A stretch of 64,000 nucleotides of DNA from Cryptomeria japonica (GCF_030272615.1 NC_081415.1:421160257-421224256); one strand, 5' to 3'; shown: positions 45,224 through 57,959, counted from the first letter of the stretch. Notes: generated from the sequence alone by a model not told the origin. A program made the numbers and translations.

Positions 45224-46948
45224 ATGATTCCCTTCATCATTACTAATTTAGCTCCGATTTTTTTTGGTATGAATGTCATTGGTGTGAGGAATGTAAAGGG
45301 TAACTCCCAGGAGAAAGGTATTTATTACCTTTGTAGAGATTTATTTTTGCACAATTTCTTGCTGCATTTAGATTTGATGTGCGAGAATTGCCAGTTTGGG
45401 TCCATTCACAGGGTGAAGAGTGACTCTGAAACGGTAGCTTGCAAACATAATTCTGGTATAAGCGGACTTGAAATAATGGGGGAGGACCTCAAGAGAGTGG
45501 AGCCAATGGATTGTACAATGTGGAAGAATAATACTACCATTTGGAGGATCCTAGAAAAAGGTGGTCTCACCACCTATATTGAGAAATTACATGGGGAAAA
45601 AGCCAAAATCACCAGACTCTTTGTGAAAAAATACAACAAAGGTTTTCTTCTTTGTTTGGTAGGGACTTTGAGATCAATGAGGATCTCATTGCTGAAATCA
45701 CTGGGCTTTCGACTGATGGTGCAAAATTTTACAAAGACAGGAAGTATTATGAGAATGTTGTGAAGCTTTTCCCCAAGGAGGATAAGGAAAAGAAGAATTT
45801 AGTTAGAGATGGGTTGACCAACTACAACACGGTGAAGATTAAGACTATTTGGGCTAATGTGCTGAAGGTTTTGATGGAACATGTTACTTTGGATGGAAGA
45901 TATACTAGGGCTTTTGTATACCATTTTTCCCTGCTCAACCATTTCAGACACAAGGTGAGGATTTATTTCCCTTTCTTCCTTGCAAGATCTTTAAAGGATA
46001 GTTTATCCAACCACAAAAAGGACCTTGTTAAGTATCATGTATTTCATGTTGGTCTTATCGTGTTAATCTTTGATGACGCTAAAGCCCTGTCGCCTGCACC
46101 CTCCTCCCCTCTTGAGGTTAATTCTGACTCTGAGAAAACCCAGTCCCAAGAGGATGATTGCTATACTGACTCGGAGGATGAGGATTTATCCCTCAAGTTG
46201 GCTCCTAAGAAAAATAAGGGGAAAGATACTCAGAGAAAAGATCCCTCTCCCTCGGCCTCTTCTAAATCTTATCTTGTTCAAAACCCTAAGATTTGTTAGC
46301 CCTTCCCTAACAGCCTTGATCCTTCATCCACTTTCTCAACTCTAATAAGGAGGTGGTCACTAATGTGTTGGCTTTGGCCTGGGAAAATGCTATTGATACG
46401 TTCAAGATCTTTAAATGGATATTCCATGAGATTAAGGATTTGGAGTTGAAGCAGAGGGCAAGTAGCAGCAATATTGACATGATGAAAGACAAAATCATGC
46501 AATTGGATAAGTCTCAAATTGTGGATGAGCCTAGCCCAGGATCTTTGAAAGATAAGGCATTCGTTACTGATTGTATCAAATCTACTATGGAAGCTTTTGA
46601 TGAGTTCAAAAAGGACTATGAGACTAGGATGGCTGCACAGGAAGATCAAGTGAAAAGAATGAAGGAAGCCATTAAGAGTATGGTTAAGAATAGTCAAGGA
46701 GTGTTAAGTGCCACTATTGATAGTTGAAAACCATGATAAGTAGTCCCGAGGACCAGTTTCAATTGAAGTAGGGTGTGGAGACTGGTACTTTTGAGTAGGA
46801 TGCTACTTCTAGACCAAGCAAAAGGACCAGAGGTAATCTGAAGAGAAAGGCTGCAGTTCCTCCTGATTTTCAAAGGTTGAAGAAAATCACCAGTACCATG
46901 AGGGATATTGAAAAAGAAATTGAGAAGTCCATGCAGCTGCTGGATTAA
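45224..46948 (+). pseudogene. Broken ORF of unknown family with acidic/basic tail and coiled coil
   Basis: Several joined frames read as one protein of roughly 500 residues. An N-terminal globular part contains TTIWRILEKGGLTTYIEKLH and, after a frame change near 45650, DFEINEDLIAEITGLSTDG and HVTLDGRYTRAFVYHFSLLN. A Ser-rich acidic segment follows (DSEKTQSQEDD, YTDSEDED), then a Lys-rich stretch. A helical, charged C-terminus (46353-46727 and beyond) ends MQLLD* at 46946. No polymerase, integrase or transposase motif is visible. The layout (globular N-part, charged linker, coiled coil) recalls ORF2 at 27105-30276, but I cannot show homology. It is probably a transposon-encoded accessory ORF. 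Confidence 0.5.
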
Positions 46949-47333
46949 TATTGTCCTTTTGTCGGTTTTGTGTTGGTACCATGCTGGTTGTTCTGATGGT
47001 TTTGTCTATTTAGTTCTTTGTTCATCCTCTTTTGTCTTGCCCCAAGTATGTACTATTCTATATGTTTATGTGGGGCTTTTTTGATCAGTTTTGTGCTTTG
47101 TCTTAATGCCTTGTTAAGTCAAAAATTTCACTCATGTTAAAGGGTTTCGGGGTCCCTTCAAAACCTATTTTTGCTCTAATCAAAAACATTTTTACAATAG
47201 TGACTTTCAGTGGATTCTCTATGTTTAGGTAAAATGACCTAGAATTATCCGGTTTCACACCAAAATTAAAAAACAAAAATAAAGGCTTACAACTTAAGAA
47301 GTGTGGACTGTAAATGTAACCAATTTGAATTAG
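46949..47333. other. Unassigned sequence
   Basis: A T-rich 3'-UTR-like stretch follows the broken ORF, then short sequence up to the Copia pol fragment. No feature was recognised, and the left break of the Copia element lies about here. Confidence 0.45.
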
Positions 47334-47389
47334 AGGGTTGCTAGTGAAGCTGCAAAGCTTCATAAACTTTGTCTAGATCAATCATCGAC

Positions 47390-49121
47390 AATGCCTCAAC
47401 CGGTATAGGAAACTGAGATAGTTACACTGGCACAATCAAAAAATTCAATTGTGACTGATGATCAGAGTAGTGAACCTGAAGTTCAGAAGACACCAAGGTA
47501 TGTAAGATTAAATCATTTTGAAGATCAAATCATTGGAAATAGTAACAAGGGAGTTATGACAAGAAGAAGATTGGAAAATGAAAAGGTATGTCTTATTTCT
47601 CAAATTGAACTGACATTTGTTATTGAAGCTTGTAAGGATAAACATTGGTTAAAGGCTATGGCAGATGAATTAGATCAGATAGAGAAGAATGAAACTTGGT
47701 CTTTAGTTCCTTGACCTAAAAATAAGAATGTTATTGGAACTAAATGGGTTTTTATGAATAAATTTAATGAGGATGGTCAAGATGTAAGAAAGAAGGCTAG
47801 ATTGGTTTGTAAAGAATATTCTCAAATGGAAGGAATTGATTATGGTGAGACATTTGCACCTGTAGCTAGAATTGAAGCTGTTAGACTATTTCTTGCCTAT
47901 GCAACTTATAAGAACTATAAGGTTTATCAAATGGATGTTAAATATGCATTTTTGAATGGTGAACTTGAGGAAGAAGTATAAATTGAGCAACTTGATGGAT
48001 TTTTACTGACAGATGATAAAGATACAGTTTGCAGATTGAAGCAAGCTCCTAGAGCTTGGTATGCAAGGTTGGATAAATATCTTTTGAAGCTTGGTTTTAC
48101 TAAAGGAAGTGTTGATAGTAATTTATATTATAAGATCACTGACAATGATATTCTGATTATTGAAGTATTTGTTGATGATATCATTTTTGGAGGAGAAGAT
48201 AAATTGTGCATGGAATTTGCTAACAATATGAAGAATGAATTTGAAATGGCCATGATTGGTGAAATGAGATTTTTCTTAGGTTTGCAGATTACTCAAACTG
48301 ACAAAGGCATTTTTATCTGTCAAACTAAGTATCTGAGGGAATTGTTGAATAAGTTTGGTTTGGATAATTCCAAATCGGTAAGTACTCCTATGGTGACAAG
48401 TGAGAAATTATCTATCAAGGATACTTCTACACCGGTAAATCTGACAAGGTATAAGTCTATGATTGGTGGTCTTTTATATTTGACTCAGACTAGACCAGAT
48501 ATTATGAATGCAGTAAGTATTGTTTCAAGATATAAAAGTAATCCTAAAGAAAATCATGAATGTGCAGTAAAGAGGATATTCCGGTATTTGCAAGGAACAA
48601 CAAAATATGTCTTATGGTATTCTAAAAATGATGATTTCACTTTATGTGCATATACTGACTCAGATTGGGCAGGAGATATTGATGACACGAAGAGCAGTTC
48701 TGGTGGAGCTTTCTTTCTTGGAAAGAAACTGGTTTCATGGATCAGCAAAAAATAGTCATGCATTTCTTTATCTACTGTAGAAGTTGAGTATGTTGCAGCA
48801 ACAACTAATTGCACTCAAGTCTTGTGGATGAAGCAAATGTTGAAGGATATCAAGGTAAATTGTAGTGAACCGGTAGTTATCTACTGTGATAACTTTGAAG
48901 CTATTGATATGTCTAAAAATTTGGTATTTCACTTTAAGACTAAGCATATATCAATAAAGTATAACTTTATGAAGGACAAGGTAGAAGAAAAGGATGTCAA
49001 ATTGGTTTATGTGAACACTAAAGAACGGATTGCAGATATACTCACTAAACCATTGACTAAGGAATCATTTGAGTATTTGAGAGACAGGTTAGGGGTTTCT
49101 GCCCCTCTGGTAGAGACTTGA
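47390..49121 (+). pseudogene. Copia-type pol fragment: RT and RNase H
   Basis: This belongs to the same superfamily, and probably the same lineage, as 4396-6047. It covers [71 protein letters not shown], the RNase H box YTDSDWAGDIDD and the C-terminus ADILTKPLTKESFEYL. In-frame stops are at LVP*PKN (TGA), EEV*IEQ (TAA) and SKK*SCI (TAG). Seven codons around LYG are missing before LKQ: the text reads CRLKQAPRAWYAR. Gag, protease and integrase are lost on the left. The frame ends ETstop at 49121, followed only by purine tracts and the LTR. Confidence 0.92.
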
Positions 49122-49464
49122 TTGATGCAGTTTGTCATCAGTTTGACATGCATTATCATAAATATTATTCATTCTCGCACTAATGAGTGGTGATACTACT
49201 TAGGGAGAGTAGTCAAATTTGAGATCAGAGGTTTATATTCTTGCTTTGATATTTTTGTCAAATTTTTGGCATTGATGTCAAAGGGGGAGAGACAATGATG
49301 TGAAAATAAATTCATAACTTTACAAAGATATCATTCACATGGGGAGAGTTACTGATATTTAGAAGATTGTTGGTTGTCTTCCACAGGGGGAGACTTGTTT
49401 GGCATTTCTTGGTACTTAGATGTTTTTCACATCTAGTGTTGCCATCAATTCCAAAGGGGGAGAT
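49122..49464 (+). promoter_or_regulatory. Repeated polypurine tracts before 3' LTR
   Basis: Tracts include ttagggagagtag (about 49200), caaagggggagagac (about 49278), catggggagag, cacagggggagac (about 49383) and ccaaagggggagat at 49451-49464, the last adjoining TGTTGG. Same Sirevirus-like pattern as the other copies. Confidence 0.8.
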
Positions 49465-50702
49465 TGTTGGCATTATGGATGAATTGATTATGTGTTACAT
49501 TGCTGTTTTGTCATTGATGTCAACATTAGTTGTTATGTTTGGTTACCGACAGACACATTTTGGTTACCGGTAGAAGATCTAGTGTTACCAGCAGAAGAGA
49601 CTATCTGTTGGACACTTCTGACATGTTTGGATCAATGAAGTATGTTTTATTTCATGTGTTACATGTTCCTTGAGCATGTTTTAGTTAGTTTGTATTGACT
49701 TGGTAATCGAATGCTATCATACACTCTTGTAAACCCTTACCGACATTGGTTTAAGGTTTTATCGACAGAGCTTTTATTGAGGAATCTTGACATGATGCAT
49801 AAGTGGTGTTGGTGTGACCTCTACATGGATTCTAGGATGCTGAAGATGTTCTTTGATTGTTCTTCAACTACTTGAAGACATTGCTTTAGCGTGGTGGACC
49901 CAGAATAGGTCTGGTGCCTATCTAGGTTATGGACCGGTATCATATTAACATGTACTCTACACATTACCAGGATGTTTTGAGATGTTCTATGAATTGGTTA
50001 TTGTTGTTTTGGTCTTAAGACGACATGACATATCATTGTAATATGGATTTATGTAATGATCTTATTGTAATATCTTTTAGGTGGCTGACCTATTGGTTTA
50101 GGCCTTAGGGTTGATATAAAATGATGTAAGATCTCATCGTAGATTATAGGATGAGAATGAAAAGATATTCATGGTCTTGAAATGCAATATCATATGCAAA
50201 GGAGATTTGGTCGATCATAGGTGATCAATTTGGGATTAAGGAAGAGGTCAAAGGCCTCTGATATTGAGCTTAACTGGGACTGTAATCAAGCATGGTAGAT
50301 GCTATCTTTGGTAGTTCATTACTCTAGATTGTTGTCCATTTATCTTGAGGTGGTTATAACCTCTCTGTAGTCAGTGAGACTCTTTTGTAATGAGCAGTAC
50401 GCTCTAGGCAGTGTGCCTTCCTGCATGTGTAGGCCCCTCATTGTATCACATACTTTTTGTAGAAGTATCATCTGACTGTGGGTAGGCTTCCCAACGTGGT
50501 TTTTCCCTTTTCGGGTTTTCCATGTATAAATCATGGCATTATGTAGTATGGTTGCTTTGCATTGATTATCTATTTATTTGTTAAGTTGTATTGTTTACCA
50601 GGGTACTTAATCTGGTTAAAGGTTATTAAGTGGATTAAATGATATAATTTGTTAACAACTGATTCACCCTCCCCTCTTAGTTTTTCACCGATTATCCTAC
50701 CA
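49465..50702 (+). repeat. Copia 3' LTR (1.24 kb)
   Basis: TGTTGGCATTATGGATGAAT...GATTATCCTACCA. It is strongly similar to the 5' LTR at 53183-54429. The right end is confirmed independently: 50703 onward matches, in reverse, the LINE 5' region at 37440-38126. Confidence 0.9.
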
Positions 50703-51450
50703 ATTTTAGTATTATTATTCTCTTGAAGGTTTGACTCTCTTTGTTGTTTTGTTAAAAAAGTTTGGTTCGTAGAAAAGCACCACTTGGCTAGTGGGCGAAA
50801 GTTTGAAAAAGGTTATGTTTCAACTTTTGAGGAAAGAGTGCAATGATGCCACACGTACGCTTGCCTTTCCTATTTCTCAAAGTCTTTGATTTTCTAGAAT
50901 GTTCCTGGAAGACCTCCACCTAGCCACTCAGCAGGATTTCTAAGATAGCCAAAAAAAGGGTCTTTTTAAAAGGTCTACCAAGATGTCGTGTGTCCCAATC
51001 AAGTAGAGACCAAGGAGTAGAAATGACTCCAACAAAAAATTACAACTATTGTAGGACCGAAGGTTTTAGGCAGTAGAAATTTGATTGTCATGAATTACAT
51101 CATTAGTCGTAATAACAAAAAAACTCAATATGATTGAAGCTTCCTTTTCTTTCACGCATGTGTATTGGGTTGGTGATGATGATCGATTTGATATAAAAAA
51201 AAAGGTTAAAATGACTACCATGATTTCTTTGACATGTGACGTATATGCAAAAAAAAATCTTATTCTTATCATCAATCATAGTTAGTGCTTAGCATCTTTA
51301 AAAAGGGTTGGTGGTTCCTCTATTTGAGGGGTTTTGTTGGTTGATCATTTTCTATGACTTTTAAAAGAATTTCTTAATATGTTGAGACTTAGTTTTATTC
51401 ATATATGAAGAAGGCATATCAAATTGTGCCCTGTTTTGCGTCTCTATGTG
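50703..51450 (-). repeat. LINE 5' region, copy II (inverted)
   Basis: It is the reverse-oriented counterpart of 37440-38126, with many matching words (agtattattattctcttgaa, tattgggttggtgatgatg, atcatagttagtgc). It is cut at its ORF1-proximal side exactly at the Copia LTR end, suggesting the Copia element inserted into this LINE. The far end is approximate. Confidence 0.65.
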
Positions 51451-51659
51451 TTCTTTCTTTATAAATGTTAAAAATTCTATGTCATGAATGAGTTGATAAT
51501 CAATCTTGTTTTCTCACTCTTTTTATTTTCATTTCATTTATATGGGAAACTAAACCATGTGTCATTACACTCTTTTAGCCACTTATTATGAATTCTTTTA
51601 ATGTCATATCATGTCAATTTGATGAACCAACGATCCTTTTAATATTACTAATCTAGGCC

Positions 51660-52140
51660 TGTTAATGGGCATCACAAGGTTGATCCTAGGAAGAGTAGGG
51701 AGGATGTGGAATGTTCCAAACCAGAGCTCAGATGTGTGAAAGTAAACTTTGATGGAGCATCAAAAGGAAATATTGGACCATCAGGGGCTAGATGTGTGGC
51801 TAGGGGTGAAGAAGGTAACATCCCTGCAATGGAAAAGAAAAAATTGGGGAACAAAATCAATAATGATGTAGAAGTTTAGGCGGCATTGTTGGTGGTGGAT
51901 TTGGCCAAGAAATTAAAATTTGATCAATTGCACCTGGAAGGTAATTTCTAGGTCGTGATTAATGCAATCGCAAATGGGGGTTCTCATGTGTGGAAATTTG
52001 ATAAACTGATTTGCATAATTCAAAGGAAACTAGCAGGATTCAAATTTTTAAAATCACTCATGTGTACAGGGAGGGTAATGTATTGGCAGACTCTTTGTCC
52101 AAAATGGTGGTTGAGGTTGTGGGATGACTTTGGTGGAGTC
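51660..52140 (+). pseudogene. LINE-type RNase H remnant
   Basis: It reads VKVNFDGASKGNIGPSGARC, then AALLVVDLAKKLKFDQLHLEGNF, a stop, VVINAIANG and, after a frame change, text like ...YREGNVLADSLSK. This is the typical RNase H domain at the end of plant L1 ORF2. Catalytic D of NFDGAS and E of HLEGNF positions are kept, but there are stops (V*A, F*V) and a frameshift. No RT precedes it, so it is an isolated remnant in the orientation opposite to the inverted LINE piece next to it. Confidence 0.75.
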
Positions 52141-53182
52141 TGACATATTTTTGAGTTGGTGTGTGAGAGGGCAGGATGAAATGATGACGTATTGAGTTGG
52201 TGATACGAATACCGCATTTATTGCCACCTATTTTGATGGCCTCCATGTTGGTAGACAGATTGGTGTAAAATGAGGTGGTGGATTTGGATGATCCGCATTT
52301 ATTTCCTGTAAGTCGTGCATACACAGGCTTTATTACCATTCTTTGGCATCATGGGATATGTGCCTTTTGGTATTTGATCTCCATGTTGGGATGTTTTCTT
52401 TCCATTTTTTCATCTGTTTGTGGAGCAAGTTTATGAAGGAAGTTGTTGGATTGTGAATATGGAGGTGAATTTCATCCTAAAGGCCTCCAAACAACAAATG
52501 CCATTTTGGGGCAAGATCACCTTAGAGCGACTAGAGATTGTCTTCACTATGAATGACCCCTTTTTTTCATATTTAGGTGCAACAAGTCCTTGGGTATTGT
52601 TGTCACAAAATTTTCACCCTTGTTGAACACTAGTGCTCAACAACCTCCAAGTATGGGACCCTACGCATGTGAGGTTGAGTCTATGGAGAAGGTCAACTTC
52701 CTTATCAATCATGGTGTAGTATTGGACGAACCCAACATTTATAAAGCCTATTCTAATAATCTGAGGGGAAAAAGGGAGAAGGAATGTTGAAAGGGAAATA
52801 AGAGGTTATGCACCTAGATTAAAAGTTGACCCTCCATGGCCATAACTGTACAAGACATAAATGAAAACTACCCAAAGATACACACAATTTCCTATCCTAA
52901 TCAACTCCCTAAGAACATGAAAAGGTTAGAATCATGTAAGATGAAGAGAGGAATTAAAATCAATTCATAGACAACGTCTACAGGGGTGTTAACACAATCA
53001 CATAAACTAAGAATTAGAAAAGAATGCATTCAGATAAAGAGGTGAAATGCATTATGTAGAATTTTTGAATTGAAAAAAGGCAAGACATACAATTTTATTG
53101 ATATAAAGGAAAGGAAAACTTTACAGTTACAGAAAGTATGAGTTTCTATAAGAGAAACAGGGAGAGGACCCTTTGAAAGAGT
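52141..53182. other. Unassigned sequence, possibly LINE 3' tail
   Basis: It follows the RNase H remnant. The first few hundred bases may be LINE 3' UTR. No poly(A) end, other gene or terminus was recognised. Short frames (52420-52626, 52590-52790) lack known domains. Confidence 0.4.
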
Positions 53183-54429
53183 TATTCGCATTATTGGATG
53201 AATTGATTATGTGTTGCATTGATGTTTTGTCATTGATGTCAACACTAGCTGTTATGGTTGCTTACCGACAGACAAGTTTTGGTTACCAGTAGAAGATCTA
53301 GTGTTACCAGCAGAAGAGACTATCTGTTGGACACTTCCGGCATGTTTGGATCTATAGAATATGCTTGGTTACATGTGGTACATGCTTCTGGAGCATGTTT
53401 TGGTCAGTTGGTATTGACATGGTAATCGAATGCTATCATACACTCTTGAAACCCTTACCGACATTGGTTTAAGGTTTTACCGACAGAGCTTTCACTGAGG
53501 AATCTTGATAGGATGCATAAGTGGTGTTGGTGCGGCTTCTAGATGGATTTCAAGATGCTGAAGATGTTCTTTGATTGTGCTTCAACTGCTTGAAGGCATT
53601 GCTTTGGCGTTGTGGACCCAGAATAGGTCTGATACCTATCTAAGTTATGGATCGGTATCATGTTAACATGTACTCTACATGTTACCAAGATGGTTCAAGA
53701 TATTCTATGGATTGGTTATTGTTGTTTTGGTCTTAAGCTGATATGGCATATCATTGTAATATGAATTTATGTAATGATCTTATTGTAATATATTTTAGGT
53801 GGCCGACCTAATTGGTTTAGGCCTTAGGGTTGGTATAAAATGATGTAAGATCTCATTGTAAAAATGTGTCATGGCCATGGAATGTAATATCATATGCGAA
53901 GTAGATTTGGTCGATCATAGGTGATCGAATTGGGATTAAGGAAGAGGTCAAAGGCCTCCAGTATTGAGCTTAATCAGGACTGTAATCAAGCATGGTAGAT
54001 GCTATCTCTGGTAGTTCACTCTATTGGATTGTTTTCCATTTATCTTGAGATGGTTGTTGCCTCTCTGTAGTCAATGAGACTCTTTTGTAATGAGCAGTAT
54101 GCTCTAAGGAGTGTGCCTTCCTGCATGTACAGGCCCCTCATCGTATCACATACTTTCTGCAGAAGTATCATTTGACTGTGGGTAGACTTCCCACCATGGT
54201 TTTTCCCTTTCCAGATTTTCCACGTACAAATCATGGTGTTATGTGGTATGGTTGCTTTGCATCGATTATCTATTTAATTGTTAAATTGTATTGTTTACTG
54301 GTATCTGTTTCTGCTTTACCGGTACTTTATTTGGTTTAAGGTTATTTATTAAGTGGATTAAATGATATAATTTGTTAACAACATATTCACCACCCCCCCC
54401 CCCTCAGTTGTTCAACAGTTATCCTAACA
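53183..54429 (+). repeat. Copia 5' LTR (1.25 kb)
   Basis: It is aligned by eye with the LTR at 49465-50702. The start is worn (tattcgcattattgg against TGTTGGCATTATGG). The end reads C-rich, cagttgttcaacagttatcctaaca. It is directly followed by a PBS, proving it is a 5' LTR. Confidence 0.88.
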
Positions 54430-54431
54430 AT

Positions 54432-54443
54432 TGGTATCAGAGC
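54432..54443 (+). promoter_or_regulatory. Primer binding site (initiator Met tRNA type)
   Basis: tggtatcagagc two bases after the LTR end. Confidence 0.92.
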
Positions 54444-54487
54444 TTTGGTCATCTTTTGCAAAAGCTTAACTGCTTGAGGTAGATCCT

Positions 54488-56790
54488 ATGGCAGCTAACA
54501 CTTCTAATCCACCGACAACTATTTTCAGAAGATAAATCCCTAAGCTTGATGGAACAAATTATGGGATATGGAAAATTTGAATGGAGACTCATCTTAGATG
54601 TCTTGGCAAGGATATTTGGGAGATCACTGAGAAAGGATACACACCTTATGATTCAGAATCTGGCAATCCTGCTCCTGCAAACTTGGACAAGAATATTGAA
54701 AATGATTGCAGAGCTAGAGAAGCCCTCTTGTGTGCACTTACTGATCAGCAGATCATGAGATTGACTAATAAATCATCACCAAAGGTTATGTGGGAATAAT
54801 TGCAAACTCTGAATGAAGGTGATCCTACTATCAAAATTGCTAAACTTGATGGTTACCGGGTAAGATATGAAAACTTGAAGATGGAAGATAATGAAAGAAT
54901 TGTTGTTTATGGAAAGAGTAAATGAGATTGTTATGGGAATTCAATATTGTGGAGGATTTCTAAGTGAAGATGTAATAGTTTCCAAAGTATTGAGAGCCAT
55001 TCCACTGGCTTACAAGATGAAGGCAACTGCAATTAATGAGTCGAGAACAATGGAAAATTCTTTAATTAACAAAGACATTCTGATTGGGAAATTATCTGCT
55101 TTTGAGCTTGAAGAATTTGGATCTTCTGGAGTTGTAAAGTCTAAACCTGCTTTTCATGCATCATCATCATCATCCATCGGCAAAAGTGATTGGAGAGTTC
55201 TATATGCAAAATAATTGGACAACATGAGGAAAGAAGATGAAGAATTTGAGAAACTTGAAGCCTTATTTGCTAGAAGAGTACCTAAAGGTCCGATAGGAAG
55301 TAAGTACGAAGGAAAAACACCTTTTAAATGTTTTGCATGTAATAAGATTGGTCATTTTGCATCTAGATGTCCTAAAAGGAATGCAAGGTTTGAGGAAAGA
55401 GTTAAGAAATCATTTAAGCCTAACCAGAACAAATATAGATTCAAGAAAAGTAAGCAATGCTACATAGTGGATGAGGAAGGAGTAAGTGATGAATCTGGAG
55501 ATGAACCGGCAAAAGACTCTTCTAGTGGATTTGGTAATGGAAAGGAATGGGTGTTCTATTCTTTAAAGGAAGATGAACCAAAAACGGCTATCATGAATGA
55601 AGAAAAGGCCCTGGTAGCAAAAGTTGAAGATAAGGATGAATGGGTAATTGATAGTGGATGCTCACATCATATGACTGGAGATAAATGGAAATTTTTGTCC
55701 CTGCAAGAATACAATGGTGATCAAGTCAGATTTGGAGATGACAAAGCATGTATGATAAAAGGTAGAGGTATTATTTCTCTAGATGGTAAGCATAATATTG
55801 ATAATGTCTATTATGTAGAAGGTTTAAAGCATAATATTTTGATTGTTGGTCACTTGGTGGACAAGGGTTTCCAACTTCAGTTTAAAGATAGATAATGCAA
55901 AATCATTAACAAGACTGGTTTGGAGATTGCAACTAGTATTCAGACTGGAGGTAATATCTTTCACTTGAACACTGGTAATAAGACATGTTTGATTTCTCAT
56001 ATTGATGAGAGTTGGTTATGGCATAAGAGGTTGTGTCATGTTAATTTTGATTGTATTGTTAAGATCAGTTAAACTAAGGCAGTTAGAGATATACCTAAGA
56101 TTATGAAGCCTCATAATCTGGTATGTAAGGAATGTCTATTGGGAAAGAAAGTTAGAACTTCTTTTAAGAGAATACATGATAAATATAATGATGTACTTGA
56201 TTTGATTCACACTGACTTATGTGGTCTAGCAAGGACTAGAAGCTTTCAAGGTGATAGGTATTTCATGTTGATTATTGATTACTATTCTAGAATGACGTGG
56301 GTGACTTTTTTAAGGGAGAAGTCTAAAGCCTTTGACAAATTCAAGATTTTTAAAGAAAAAGTTGAAACAGAAACTGGATTGAAAATCAAATGTCTAAGAT
56401 CAGATCACGGCAGTGAGTTCACTTCTCATGATTTTAACAGTTATTGTGAGACAAATGGAATCAGGAGACAATTATCTGCACCTAGGACTCTTCAACAGAA
56501 TGGAGTGGTGGAAAGGAAGAACATAACCATTTTGGATGCAACAAGATCAATGATGATGGAAGCCAAATTTCCTCATATCTATTGGAGAGAAGAAGTGAGT
56601 ACAATAGTCTACACATTCAATGGAGTTCACATCAAAGGTGAAACTGGTAACACATACTGTTAAATATTTCATAATTTTTGGAAGTAAATGCTATATCAAA
56701 AGAGATTATTCAATTGGAAAGTTTGATCCTAGATGTGATGAAGGGATAATTCCTTGTTATTGAATTCAAAGAAGAGCATATAGATGTTAT
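54488..56790 (+). pseudogene. Copia gag-protease-integrase, broken and interrupted
   Basis: It starts MAANTSNPPTTIF at 54488. Gag follows (LDGTNYGIWK, METHLRCLGKDIWEI, LNEGDPTIKIAKLDGYRV) and the zinc knuckle CFACNKIGHFASRCPKR (about 55329). Next come protease with DSGCSHHMTG (about 55650), a GAG-pre-integrase HHCC region (WHKRLCH...CKECLLGK) and the integrase core. Integrase has all three acidic residues: IHTDLCG, RSDHGSEF and QNGVVERKN. In-frame stops and frame changes at about 54534, 54570, 54797, 54905, 55212, 55893 and 56068 make it inactive. Past 56640 a short deletion removes the family's usual ELW-box text, and the reading stops at 56790 where a Gypsy LTR begins. RT and RNase H would lie beyond the insertion, outside the window. 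Confidence 0.93.
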
Positions 56791-57879
56791 TGTATACACC
56801 TAAAAATGGTTTGAAGATAGTTAATTAAATACACAGGTATTTGATTAATTCCCCTTCCTAATTAATTGAATTCACAAACAATTTAATTAATTTCTCTATT
56901 CATCTACTAATAAATAAATCTAAATGATTTATTTATATAGTTCATCTCACACCCCCTTTGATTAATTAATTCTAAATTAATTAATGTCTCTCCATATTAA
57001 TCAATTCTTCTAATCCCTAATTAAGATTAACAAACTCAAGTTTGTTGAGATTAATTATCATTTTCCAATTATTTGAATTTCTAAATTCAAATGAGCACAT
57101 GGCTCCTAACTTTAACCACCCAACCTAACCATCCCCTAACTTAACCCATTCAATCTAATCTTGGGTCTAACTAAACCTATCCTATCTTGCACATTCTAAC
57201 CTCCTTATCCTAACCTCTCATGGTGTGGATATTCTCTCCTTGAGACACATGTCTCCTCCCTTGGACACTTGCCTTCTCATGAGCAAGGCTCCTTGACACT
57301 TGTCACCACAGAGATGACAAGTGTCCCTTCCTCCAACCTCTTCTCCAACTTCCTCAATCTTGGCCCTTGATATCTTCAGATCAAATCTGGACCATCGATT
57401 CCTACCACCTCAGCTTTGGCCTTGGAAATCCTATAAATACCCCTCATTTTGGAGCAAAAAAGGATCTCGATCTCATTTCATCTTATGCATTGTTACTATA
57501 GGCACATCCCATCTCATATCAATTTAGGCATCATTACTATAGGCAATTTGCATTTCAATTATCTAGTAATTAGATTTGGAATTGATCATGGCATGTTTAT
57601 CTAGTTTCTTACATCATGCATTTCATACCATCTCCATAGTCAATCATGATCAATTAGCTACTCAACTCTTGAGTTGTCACTTTGGAGGTCATTGCTCCGC
57701 TGAGAGCCCATCAATCCAACACCTTCAAGGTCCTCAAGAATAGAGGAAAATGGGACATTTCAAGGAAGGCTTATGGTTTGTATCTTTGGTTTAAATTTTC
57801 AATTAAGCTTTTCAATTATGTTTCTATTGTCTCATTATATGTGTATGCCTCTTATACTAACTACATTTTTAGCATCACA
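56791..57879 (+). repeat. Gypsy 5' LTR (1.09 kb)
   Basis: It starts TGTATACACCTAAAAATGG and ends TTTTTAGCATCACA, 5 bp before the PBS. TATA-like cctataaatacccc lies near 57430. The left half is AT-rich, the middle C-rich. Confidence 0.82.
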
Positions 57880-57884
57880 TTAAT

Positions 57885-57902
57885 TGGTGCCCACCGTGGG
57901 GC
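57885..57902 (+). promoter_or_regulatory. Primer binding site (TGGTGCCCACCGTGGGG type)
   Basis: tggtgcccaccgtggggc follows the LTR after a 5-nt spacer. This PBS type (non-iMet) is frequent in plant Tat/Athila-side Gypsy elements. The exact tRNA was not determined. Confidence 0.8.
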
Positions 57903-57959
57903 CTAGCCCCTTTGATCTTTAACAAGTTTTCTTGTAGGAAATTTCATTGATAGGTTGAT

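Noticed and set aside
47390-56790. One circularly permuted Copia element (pol end and LTR first, LTR and gag after)
   Set aside because: The two halves are separated by 2.5 kb of LINE-derived and other sequence, their LTRs differ noticeably, and the left LTR end is flanked by a LINE break. Two separate copies of one family explain it.
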